Of a stretch of 64,000 nucleotides of DNA, positions 42,728 through 53,400 are shown piece by piece. The notes beneath the pieces are model-generated. The model saw nothing but the letters and a program-made list of their open reading frames with translations. It ran no database searches and was not told the DNA's origin. Source of the DNA: Ampelomyces quisqualis (taxonomy: Eukaryota; Ascomycota; Dothideomycetes; Pleosporales; Phaeosphaeriaceae); the NCBI GenBank assembly GCA_018398575.1, contig JAGTXZ010000010.1, positions 1,364,001 to 1,428,000 of the forward strand, written 5' to 3'. Made by a program: the position numbers and the translations under genes. Each line of letters starts with the position of its first letter. Position 1 is the stretch's first letter.

Positions 42728-43499
42728 ATGTCGTCTTCAGACGAAGCACAAGCCCTTGGCCGCTCAGAGTTCTGGGACGAGCGGTACGCCAAAGCTGATG
42801 GCGATAAGCCAACGCATGAATGGTTTCGCACCTTCGACGCACTCGAACCCTTTTTCGAAAAGTACCTCTTCAAAGCAAGAGATGATCAAGGAAAGCATGG
42901 AAAGATACTACATCTAGGCAGTGGCGATAGCGTATGTGTCATATATAGAGAATCATGATTGTTTTGGCGTCCTAAAATCATGTCCAGACTGTCCCATACG
43001 ATCTCCTCAAGCGAGGCTACACAAATCAAATATGCATCGACTTCTCCTCTGTAGTCGTCGATCTTATGAAGTCGCGACATATTGAGCAGTCACAGGTTCA
43101 GTGGATAGTTGGCGATCTGCGGCATATGACTGCCATTGATACGGCCAGCGTAGATGTAGCGTTCGATAAGGGCACGCTCGATGCTATGATTTATGGAAGT
43201 CCGTGGAGCCCACCTGAGGAAGTCATGGAGAACAGTGGAAAGTATATGGGCGAGGTGAGTGCGGAAAAGTATATGATTCGAGCTAGAGGCTGTGCTGATT
43301 TGATGTGAACAAGGTGCAAAGAGTTTTAAAAGATGATGGCGTTTTTCTGTACATTACGTACAGGCAGCCGCATTTCATCAAGCCTATCCTAAACCGCGAC
43401 AATGCGTGGGATATTGAGATGGAAGTCATGGGTGGAGGAGACAGCTTCCAGTACTTTGGCTTTGTTCTCAAAAAGCATGACAAGTCCACGACCCAATAA
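42728..43499 (+). CDS. SAM-dependent methyltransferase, eEF1A-lysine-methyltransferase-like
   Basis: Exons 42728-42931, 42988-43254 and 43314-43499; introns 56 and 59 bp; 218 residues. Start block FWDERYAKADGDKPTHEWFRTFDAL, motif I ILHLGSGDS, then GYTNQICIDFSSVVVDLMK, WIVGDLRHM, the post-motif VDVAFDKGTLDAMIYG, and VQRVLKDDGVFLYITYRQPHFIKP. This is the arrangement of the METTL13/EEF1AKMT4 group, which methylates lysines of elongation factor 1A. The target in this organism is inferred only. The gene starts about 140 bases after the stop of the aminopeptidase gene on the same strand. Confidence 0.85.
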
Positions 43500-45077
43500 C
43501 ATGACCTGAGGTTGGGCGGAGATTATACACTTTTGTTACATACGTTACGTCAAGTCTTTCACTTGATTAACTATCTAGCATTTCCTCCACATTCTCCTCG
43601 TTCCATATTGTAGGATAACTCTTGCCAGGATGCTTGATACCAGAGACCTTGATATCACCCAATCTGAGCATCCAAGAACGCTGATTGACTTCAATCCCTT
43701 TCGCATGCGCCCATCCTCCCTGCGCACAAATATGCTTGTCTCCTCGGACGACCGTTTTAAGGAAGACATGTTCCAAGTCCTCACCCGTCAAATGCGACTT
43801 GAGATCCGCTTCGATTATTCGCCGTCAGTTTCCGCAGGATGCTCGCTCTATAGATCCTGTGGTTTCTTGATCATATCTGCTATGCTGTCGAGGCCGCACT
43901 GCATGGGCCAGACACCCGCGCCAGATGCCGACACCTTTGACTTGGCTTGGAATTCGGGATCTTACGCAGGCTGGCGCGTAGCCTGTGCCTCCGCTTGTGC
44001 TGAGAATGTCTATTTAGCTTAGGGACAGGTGGTTGACTGGATCCTGGATGTCTTCGGAGTACCAGCTGGTGTGAAGCGAGTGGGTGCATTACAACTATCG
44101 CAACGTCTCAAAGGAACATGTTGCCATTGGTTTGGACGATAACACAGTCTAGTCGACAGCCGGGCAAGAGTTTGAGCTCGCGAGATAAGGCGACTAGGCG
44201 ATATAACGAGCATAGTTAGTAAACTCCAGCAGTGTTAGGAAATTGGAAAAGCTTTTGGGTCGGGACAACGTTATCTACAACAAACCTCCATGATGTCGAA
44301 CAGTCACCAGCATTAGCAACATGCTTCAGGAAGCCAATAACTGTTTACTCCAGCAGCTCGATTCAACGTTTCAAATCAGCATTTGCGGGCTTTTCCATAG
44401 TTGTTTCTTTCCCATATAGATTCACCAGACCTTTTCACCCATCCCCTCAACCCTATCCTTACTCCTTAAATCAATCTAGCAGCAATATACAAACTCTTCT
44501 CCCTCCCTGTCTACGTCGCAACAATCACACAAAACAACCCCTGCGACGCGTTCACACTCACTACCTCCCCCAGCACGCCCGTCTCCAGCACGCGCGCAAA
44601 ACTAGCTACTACGCGCTCGATCGGGGCCCCCAGATTCTGTGCGCCATGTAATGAATTCAGAGGAGGCGCAGAGGTTGTGTATGCTTATCGTTACCGAGTG
44701 GAGATGTGGAGGGAGCGGGGTGGTGTATTGTTGCATTGGTTGAAAGGATTGGGTTGAGGGTGTAATGTGGAAGAAAGGGGTTGGGTACGGTAGTGCGTTT
44801 GCTGGTACCTGGGAGTAGCAAGAGGTATGAGAGCTTTGTATAGAAGAATAGTATATCTGACAGAAATAATCTTGTTAGGTTATGCTACATAAGCGCAGTT
44901 TTCGAAAAGGTTGAGCGTATTCTGTGGCGAGAGTGAACGCGCGCAACGTCTTCTGCTAGCAGCGATATTAAAGAAGCCCTTTTATTACTCTGGAAGGGAG
45001 GATCCCTAAGCTATGAAATGCATTACCATTCTGCGTCGCGTGAGGTTCCTAATTCAATTTCTCCAAACAAGACGATC
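43500..45077. other. Intergenic with one short orphan coding fragment
   Basis: A minus-strand frame at 43791-43567 (GGWAHAKGIEVNQRSWMLRLGDIKVSG, ending EENVEEMLDS) reads like the end of a real protein. It could be preceded by an intron with the acceptor AATCGAAG near 43826. I could not find the rest of the gene or its family. From 43830 to 45077 I see nothing coding. Confidence 0.3.
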
Positions 45078-47235
45078 TCAATTGCCATAATGATCTCCCG
45101 CAGTTGGCTTGCCAACATAGCCCGCCTGTCCAATAACGAGTCTTCTCCTCTGGTGCTCCATTGGTCCACCAGCGTATTGCGTCGAGTACGCCTGATCATC
45201 AGCTCTCACCCCGTACTGCAGTCGCATACCAGCGACATATCCCAGATTCTTATTCTTGGACAAGTCCACATTACTGCCCACCTGCGACAATAGCGGTGCA
45301 TCGAACGCTTTGGCAATTTCCAGCGGACTTAACGAAACTGCTCGTCCCAGCTGCCACCAGCCCCAGAAGCAAAGAGCAGTAGCCAGGACGCTCGCAATGC
45401 TGAGAGCCGCGGCGCCAATCATGTATCGAAAGTCCGTGACGTATATGGAATGTGTAGCTGAGCCTTTGTATGTAACCTGCTGTGCTGCATCTGTTTCATT
45501 GAGATTGAGTGTTTCGTCTCTTGCAGCACGCACTGCAGTCCGGAAGGCGATTTCCCTCATCTTCTCCAGCATGCTTTCCATGGGATCATCGAATTTCTCG
45601 TTACGACTTTCGCTTATATTACCGCGGATCATTTCGTTCGCAAGAGACCCTTGGAGCACTGTGGCGGCTATGGCGCCTCGGAACTGGAATACGGCGCTTG
45701 ATGAGAATAGGTAGGATGCTGCATACTCGAAACCCCCGATTGTGCTGCCGTGATATGAACCAGGACCACGCATCACCCTTGTGTAATCTGTCAGTATCAC
45801 AATTGACAGAACAGAGATTGCGAACTTGGATAACTTACTGCCGTTCCAAAAAGCGGTCCTCCGATCGATTTGATGCTAAAGATATTGTTTGCCTAGACAG
45901 CCGAACTTTGTATTCAACAAGACCGCCAGTGATATTACAGATATGCGACTTCAAGTTCGTGATCATTCCCTGGACCTTCTTGCCTTTGTCGTTGACCTCG
46001 CCATAGGAGTGTGAAGTCCGATAAGTGACGTTGAATTGCATACCTACATCTTCGTAAAATGTTGCAATCTGGGCCTTTGCGCCGATTGGATACAGGGAGG
46101 TCGAAGATACGAAGATGGGCTGATCAGGCACTGGAAGAACAGGTACTTCTTGGGTGTATTCCGTGAACCAGCATGTTGTGTTGAACCCGAAGCCCTGGTT
46201 CAGAATGAGTAATGTGATGAAACACCGGAGCAATTCTACTCACTCTCACTACCGCTTCACAGCTGTTACCGCAGCCTTCGTACGACATGCTGATATTGCG
46301 TCGCAGTGAATAGTCCTGCATGACATCGGCGAAAACTGGCGTCAGCCTGGCAATTGCTCTGGTGGACGCGCGTGTTTGCACAGAAATTCCAGTGTAGTCA
46401 GGTGGAAACTTTTGCGCAATCGCAAGGTGAAGTGACCCCGATGTGCCGAATCCAACATCACTGTGGATGGCTGAAGCTCTCTGGAATAGCGGTCCTCTAA
46501 GTAATGCTAAGACAGATAAAACACAAGCTATTTTGGTCAGTCAAGTGTGTCTCTCATAATTTGCTTAACCATACCCAACGACGTTATTCTACCACCCCGA
46601 CGATAGCCTTGTAGCAAGGCACTGTATAAACTGTGTCCATTCAGCCAATTTTGGTTGAGCTCAGTAAGCTGCATAAACTTAGTATGAACGGCATAAATTT
46701 CTGATCATACTGACCGTGCGGCCGTGGAGCGCATTTCTCCAAAACGTAATTTCGAGACCACATGATAAGGCGTAAGCTGTCAAGGCATTCCCTATCACCG
46801 AAGCAATAGCCAAAAATACCGACGGAGCGATTCCCATTCCCCAATGGAACAGTGGCTTGTTGTGGCTGGTTACCAGAATCGCAATACTTGCAAAGGTACC
46901 TACAATCACAGTCAGTAGCTTTCCAAGTCCAAGAAGTCATTTAATGAATTACTAGCTAAGACACCAAGGAGCGCAAGAATTGCAAGAACTGGGAATCGCC
47001 TCCAGAAGCCAGTTTTCCACGGCGCGCTTTGTGAGCTTTGGTTTGGTCCTTGAAGTAGATGCTGGTGGTCACTTGCTGCATCGTTCGGAATCGCGTCCTG
47101 GCTGATAAAGCTGCCTTTGTAACTTGTGAAGGAAGGCGCTACTGATTGCAGCTCCAAATTCCCTAGAGGCTGTATGTATGGTCCTGGATTTTGATAGTAT
47201 GTCTGGTCGCGATGGTCGACAGGATTGTATGCCAT
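45078..47235 (-). CDS. Fungal multi-pass membrane protein of unknown function
   Basis: Six exons: 47235-46953, 46899-46715, 46668-46575, 46506-46244, 46194-45839 and 45777-45078; 626 residues. All six join in frame; the last acceptor is AAG. After a polar N-terminus come two hydrophobic stretches (FPVLAILALLGVLASTFASIAILV; PSVFLAIASVIGNALTAYALSCGL). Then LHGRTLTELNQNW, a long probably extracytoplasmic part with paired cysteines (EGCGNSCEAV, FNTTCWF, HICNITGG) and glycosylation sites. A last helix (MIGAAALSIASVLATALCFWGWWQLGR) is followed by the cytosolic block SLSPLEIAKAFDAPLLSQVGSN. This layout is common in an uncharacterised, expanded family of filamentous ascomycetes. No function is known to me. 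Confidence 0.75.
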
Positions 47236-47752
47236 GTCGCTTTCGTGCCTGGTGTATGTCGAAACGAGCGAGAGATGGGGAGTTGTGTAAGTCTGGCATC
47301 GCGACGAGACCGCAGAATTGGAGTAAGATGAATATGCAGCTTGCTAATAGCAGTAGCTATAGGCGAGAAATACATCTGCGGCTGAAGAGAGGTCGGTCGA
47401 GATGTCACAAGTTCGTGCAAGCGAAAGCCAAGGCTCCTCCCGTGCTCCCGCTTTAGCTAGGTGCGTTCAGCCTCACCATGATACGCTCGATCGAATGCTA
47501 AGTTTAGAATTTCAATGAGGACACAAAGACAGCAGGGTTCACGCCCACAGGAACAATCGGAGGGTATGTTCATCGACCAGCGACGACACGCGATTACTGA
47601 ATGCGAGTATGTAGTGCGAGTTGAGCTTTTTACCGGGAGTCCGGAGTTCACGGAGGAATCTCTTACAGTCGAAAGCAACCCAACGCCACGCTATGCTATG
47701 ATTCCCATGCAAGTATCTCTGCTGTGCTCCACGATCCATGACTTCCAGTGCA
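47236..47752. other. Intergenic between membrane protein and BUD13
   Basis: Contains the promoter of the membrane-protein gene and the 3' flank of BUD13. No gene seen. Confidence 0.4.
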
Positions 47753-48791
47753 TCATTCATCTTGCTGCCATTGATATTCAAGTTTCTCCACATTCGCCTT
47801 GCGGTTCCGTGAGTTGAACCACTGGCTCTCGAATCCATTGCCTCTGTCCACGCCGTCCCATCGATGACCAGGACGTATGCCGTATCGATTGGGCTGGAAC
47901 GCGCCTTGATATAGCGGCTTCCCTGTTATGCTTCGACCTGCCTTCTTCTTGCGCAGGAAGCCCGAAGCCGGGTCGTTCCAATGACCACGCTCTTTGAGCT
48001 CGTCGTTCAATTCCTCGTCGTCGGCGTATCGTGCGATTGTCATAGTTTTTGCATCCTGCAGTTGCTGTTTCTTCCTCATCGCTTCGGCATTTTGTACGTC
48101 TCCTCGTGCTTCCTTCTCCTTCTCGCGCTTCTTGCGCTCCTCGTCTTCAGCCTTTTTCCGAGCTTCGGCACGTTTCATCGCGACATTGATTATGCGACCG
48201 CTGGCATCACGGTAAATGGTCTCCTGCGCGGCACCACCCATTTGTTTAGCAACCTGCTCAGCTTCTCGTTTCTCCTCGTCCTGTTTCTTCTTCATAGCTG
48301 CTGCCATTTCTGCAGCGGATTGTAGACCGGCCTTGGCGCCATTTCCTAACTTCAGCACGTCGTCTGTATCCACCATTTCTGGAGCTTCGTCCTCGGCTTT
48401 GGCAGCTTTCTCGCGGTCTGCAGCTGTGGATGCGATGATGGCGTCTGCTGCGGCTTCGTCGGCGGCGACTTGTTGCGCGTGTGAGGGTGCGGCGACGCCA
48501 ACGGCTGTCCACATTCCTCCAGCGCCTGACTTGGACTTCTTTTTGGACTTCTTCAGGGTACCTCCGCCAACTATGCCTTGCGTTAGTGGTAGTAATTACA
48601 AGTGGACGAGTCGTAAGCCTACCAACCATGGGCGCATCTTCGTCATCGTCGTCGTCGTTCTTTTTCCAGCCCAGATTATCGTCGTCGTCAATTGTCAAGC
48701 CACCATCTTTGTTCTTCCGCTTGCGCTTCTTCGATTTCTTTTCCGAGTCTGCGGTGAGGTAGTTCTTTGCCAAGTAATCAGCGAGAGACAT
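47753..48791 (-). CDS. BUD13: Pre-mRNA-splicing factor BUD13/CWC26
   Basis: Component of the RES complex (with Snu17 and Pml1), which binds the spliceosome before activation and retains unspliced RNA in the nucleus. Exons 48791-48623 and 48570-47753, one 52-bp intron; 328 residues. Starts MSLADYLAKNYLTADSE, the family N-terminus, followed by Lys/Arg-rich and Asp runs. A long charged helical stretch (AEARKKAEDEERKKREKEKEARGD) leads to the conserved C-terminal block, e.g. ETIYRDASGRIINV, GRSITGKPLYQGAFQPNRYGIRPGHRWDGVDRGNGFE and the end KLEYQWQQDE. Divergent to the ATL gene; only 177 bases separate the two start codons. Confidence 0.93.
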
Positions 48792-48968
48792 GTTTGGTGA
48801 GGGCGGGTTGTCGGACTGAAGGCAGCTAGAGCTCGGCACAAAAGATTGGCATGCGCTATCTTATCGCAACATCACGTGATTTGGCGTCGTTTCGCGCAGC
48901 CACGCACCCCGCGTCCATAGTCGCAGTCACTGTAATGCTTGCTTACATTAGTCCGACGTGTTCTCGAC

Positions 48969-49572
48969 ATGGCCCCAGGCGAGCGCTCGGAAGAGGTACA
49001 CATATGGTACACAGCGGTCTACGAGGCAGTGCAAGAGATACCCCACGGCAAGGTCACGAGCTACGGTCATATCGCGAGACTCGTTGGAAAGCGTGAGCAT
49101 TGCCCATCTGCGACACGGCCACAACGTACTGCTGACATGGCCTTGCAACACTCCAGCTGAGCGGCCGAGGTACTACAAAGCACACTCAATCGGCGCCAGA
49201 GCTAACGCATGACGTCAAAGACAAGTCGGAGTCTGTCTAAAACACCTGCCATCGCCATCGACCGATGGCAGCAAGAATAGCGCCCTGTTTCACAGCGGTA
49301 ACGTGCCATGGCAGCGCGTCTTGAGCGCCAAAGGCAGCATCAGTCCAAGGTCAGTCACGCGTACACATGTCAGCCCTTTGTTGCCTGCGGTTGATGTTGT
49401 TGACGACGGACAAAGAGGCCCGGGTGCTGCCAGCCAGCAGGCTGATGCGTTGCGAAGGGAAGGCATCGAGGTCCGGCAGGATGCTATGGGCCAGTACACC
49501 ATAAGCTTGGCCGAGTATGGCTGGTTTCCGGATGTGTTACCGAGCGAGTCCGGCCTGGTCGAGAGCACCTGA
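48969..49572 (+). CDS. Alkyltransferase-like protein (ATL), DNA damage sensing
   Basis: Relative of O6-methylguanine-DNA methyltransferase that binds alkylated guanine without repairing it and hands it to nucleotide excision repair. Four exons: 48969-49092, 49157-49169 (13 bases), 49221-49349 and 49416-49572; 140 residues. Reads VYEAVQEIPHGKVTSYGHIARLVGKPERPRQVGVCLKHLP, then HSGNVPWQRVLSAKGSISPRG. The place of the MGMT active-site motif PCHRV is PWQRV: tryptophan replaces the acceptor cysteine, the defining ATL change. The 13-base exon supplies PERP and is needed for frame and homology. Helix-turn-helix and Arg finger regions are present. Confidence 0.88.
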
Positions 49573-50474
49573 ACATCAACAGCCTCGGAACGATGGGCCT
49601 GAGGGGTGTACGGAAACCTGGCCGCAACTCAACCGTAGCTGGTTTCATCAGTTTAGTGAGCCGTGGACGCTGATGGATGGGATCACATGGGCAGCTAGAT
49701 GACAAGCCTAGCCGCGGCGGGGGAGGGCGCGGGAAGCTCAGCGGCCGCGTCCGGGTCCTTATCGAAGCTGGGTACTACTGCCAGGGAGCGCTGCGCTGAT
49801 AAGCTGGGTGATGCCGTGACGGTTGATGCTGTTGATGTCTGGATGGTGGAGATCAGATGTGGGGTCGGGGCACGCAGCCGAACACGCAGCCGAGCACGTC
49901 AGCCAGGTTCCAGCGGCCAGCCTGACGTCCACCGCGCCCGCGTTTGCACTCCAGGCGCATGAGTCTCGATGATGGCATCAGAAGCCACATCTGCGTCAAA
50001 CCGCATGTCATTCGGGCTGAGACGGGCTCGGCGAATCGGAACTTGGTCATGGGCTGCCTACCTCACAACTCCCTTATCAGCACTACCACAAAGCGCGCGG
50101 GGAGGCGCCTACGCCTTTGATGTCTAAAAGGGCGGTGCTTCCCCAGAGCCAACGCGCTTTCATAAGCATTCCCATCTGCCTGCCTACTCATCTGCATAGC
50201 CACTTACCCGTCCACCCTCGCCTAGGCCTCACTCACTTGAGTCACCCTTCAGAGTCATCCAAGCCAACCATCAGTCACCAGTGGCGCCTGCTCACTCTCC
50301 GCCTCTAGTCTTATCCAAGCCTCCTCGTCTCACTCGTTCTTTGTTTCCTCCATCGTCCACGCTGCCTAATCTACCTAGTATCAACGTGCCATATTCACAG
50401 CTGTCCACTCGTCCGCGTCCGCCGACGGATACTGAACACATCCACGCCGTATCGGCCAGCGGCAACCTCTCACC
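49573..50474. other. Upstream region of the interrupted gene
   Basis: About 900 bases with no supported gene. The last 300 bases before the start are C/T-rich, as expected for the leader of a well-expressed fungal gene. Confidence 0.4.
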
Positions 50475-53400
50475 ATGTCGGACCAGACCTACACCAACGA
50501 TCTCCGCAGCGATGCCAGGGAGTTCAACCGCGACAAGAACAGCCGCGTCAAGTGGGCGCATGGCCCGTCGTTTGGTCCAGGACGACGTGAGGGAGAGGCG
50601 CGTCCGCGTCCTGCTCGCGTTGTCCCCAGCACCAGGTATGTCTGCCCTGGGAGCAAGCCTTGGACCAATGGATGGCGGTTTACTAAGTAATTACTTAGTA
50701 AATTACTATTTACTATATAGTGATACTACAATAGGCTTAGTGGATAGTAATTACTATATAGTAATTACTATATAGTAACTTACTAGTAGTAAATTACTAT
50801 ATAGTAAATAGTAAATTACTAAGTAATTACTATTAGTAACTTATACACGTATAGAGTATCTTTTAAAGAGTAAGAAGATAAATATTATATAGTAAAAGCT
50901 ATAATATAAAAGTGTATATACTATATATAGATAGTCTATAGTTAACAGTATATACTTTTTAGAATACTATAATTATTAGTACTATAAAAATAATTTACAG
51001 TAGTAAATAAGTACCTAACTAGGGTAATTAGTTTCTCTTTAATAGCTTAGGCAATATTAGTGCTAGAAAGATTTTTAGTAGGCTATTCTATAGCTCTACA
51101 TTAGGGCTACGCACAGACGCAAAAATTACCTAAAACGGACTAGTATTCGCTAAGATAACGCTAAAATAACAAGTGGGTACCCTAACCTAACAGTTAACCC
51201 AATTAGTGGGTTGCCCCATAACTTCGTTAATACTAGTCCAAATTGGGAAATTTTTAAACAGTTATAAGGCGGCTATTCAGATCTATAAAATTGTAATAGA
51301 AAACTAAGCCTTAAATCTACTAGATTTAAAAGTAGAGACAACCTATTTACTAGCCTAAGAAATATAGATATTAGAGATAGATTATTAAAGTACTTTTCTT
51401 TTTATATCTTATAACTCTAAAGCTTTTTAATACTCTTTTTCTACTATATTTATTAGGTTATACAAGAAATATATATATAATTAAATAGTTATATATAGCT
51501 AAAGTTAAACTATACCTAGCTTATATATTAAGATTAGTTTTCTTCTAAATCTATACTTAGGTTATCTTATAACTATACTAATACTAGTCTAAGTTAAGTA
51601 ACTTCTAAGTTACTAGAAAGAAAAAATCTAGGTATATAATCCTATATTATAAAGCTAAGCTATATCTATACTAAATATTAAAGTAGAAGTAACTTATTTA
51701 CTACTCTAATAAAAATATATATAAGACACGTCTATATTTTTTTAAATACCTTATATAGTAGATAGTTAAACTTTATATTTACTTATTACTTAAATAATAG
51801 TATAGAATATAGTTACTAAATTTAGAATAATACTTATAATGTATAGAAATACCTATAGCTTAATATTATTACTCTAATATATTTCTATATACAGAAAATA
51901 TCCAGTAAAAGTATATAGATATTACTATTTACTCGCGCTTAAGTTTAGAACTAATATAATCTAAAGGTACTAGATTAAGATCTAGATAGTCTTGATATAG
52001 ATCTAGACCTCTAAGATCTTTAAAAACTTCTAGTTCTTCTTTAGAATAGAAGATAGTATTATAGAAGTTAAGATTATTAATATAATATAAATCTATAGTT
52101 ATAAAGTAAGCCTTAGTCTCTAGAAAGCAAGACTCTTCTATAATAGAAGCTTTAATCTTATCTATCTCTTGAGGAGTATATAAGAGTTTAGAATAAAAGC
52201 TTCTAATTAGATCTATTATTAATTAGTAAATACTTAGAATTAGAATAAGAACTACTTACTATAGTCTTTAAAAATAATACTAGTCTTAATAAGATAAAGA
52301 TTAATCTCTTGTAACGTTTTGTATAGATTAGAATCTAGACTAGTATCTTCTAAAATAAAAAGATACTCTAGATCTATTTTAGCTTTATGTAAGAGATCTA
52401 AAGAACGTTAGTAAAGTAGATAAATAAAGTAATAATCTAAGAAGAAACTTACTTAAAGTAGAGCGATATCTAGTACTATTATAGTACGCAAGCCTTTTTA
52501 GATAATAGACTATTCTTAGTGTATTTAAATAGTCTATAATAGTAGAAGAGTCTTGCAAATTAAGTCTATTATAGTTATTAATTATAGCTCTAAGAGTAGA
52601 GTCTAAGCGAGTAGACTTAACTATAGAGCTATTATTAATATTAGAAGAGATAAAGTAGGCTTTAGTAAGCGTAGGCATCTTTAAAAGATAATAGAAGAGA
52701 GGAGGTAGTAGTAGTAGTAGGCTTAGAAGAAGTCTTTGAGTTGTCTTGTTTGAACTCTTAGAGAGAGAAAGCAAGTACTTAAATACTTAGCTTTTAGTTC
52801 TAGAGCCTTCTATTATATTAGTAATATAGAATATACTAGAATCTTAATTTGTAAGCATTAGTAATAGAAACGTCTTAGATCTGCTTAGAAATCTAGTATT
52901 AGTAATAAAGACTAGTCTAGAAGCTTCTAGTAGAAGTAACTAGAAATAGCTAGAAGCTTCTAGACTAGTCTTTATTACTAATACTAGATTTCTAAGCAGA
53001 TCTAAGACGTTTCTATTACTAATGCTTACAAATTAAGATTCTAGTATATTCTATATTACTAATATAATAGAAGGCTCTAGAACTAAAAGCTAAGTATTTA
53101 AGTACTTGCTTTCTCTCTCTAAGAGTTCGAACAAGACAACTCAAAGACTCCTTCTAAGTCTACTACTACTACCTTCTCTCTTCTATATCTTTATACTATA
53201 TACTCTATATTCTAGAATATTCTAGCTTAAAAATCTACTATTACTAAGTAGAAACTACTAGAAGCTTCTAGAAAAATAATCTTAAGAAAAGTTTAAGATT
53301 TACAATAGATATATCTTCTTATTTATTAAGTCTATATTAAAAGGTTTAATACAATATGCCTAGACCTAAAAAAGTTTCTATTTTAGATCAAAGCTTTATT

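Noticed and set aside
52385..52774. Minus-strand 129-codon frame in the AT-rich insert as a second transposase
   Set aside because: Leu/Ser/Tyr/Asn-rich as any frame in such AT-rich DNA would be, with no transposase motif. Its first part is simply the inverted-repeat arm.
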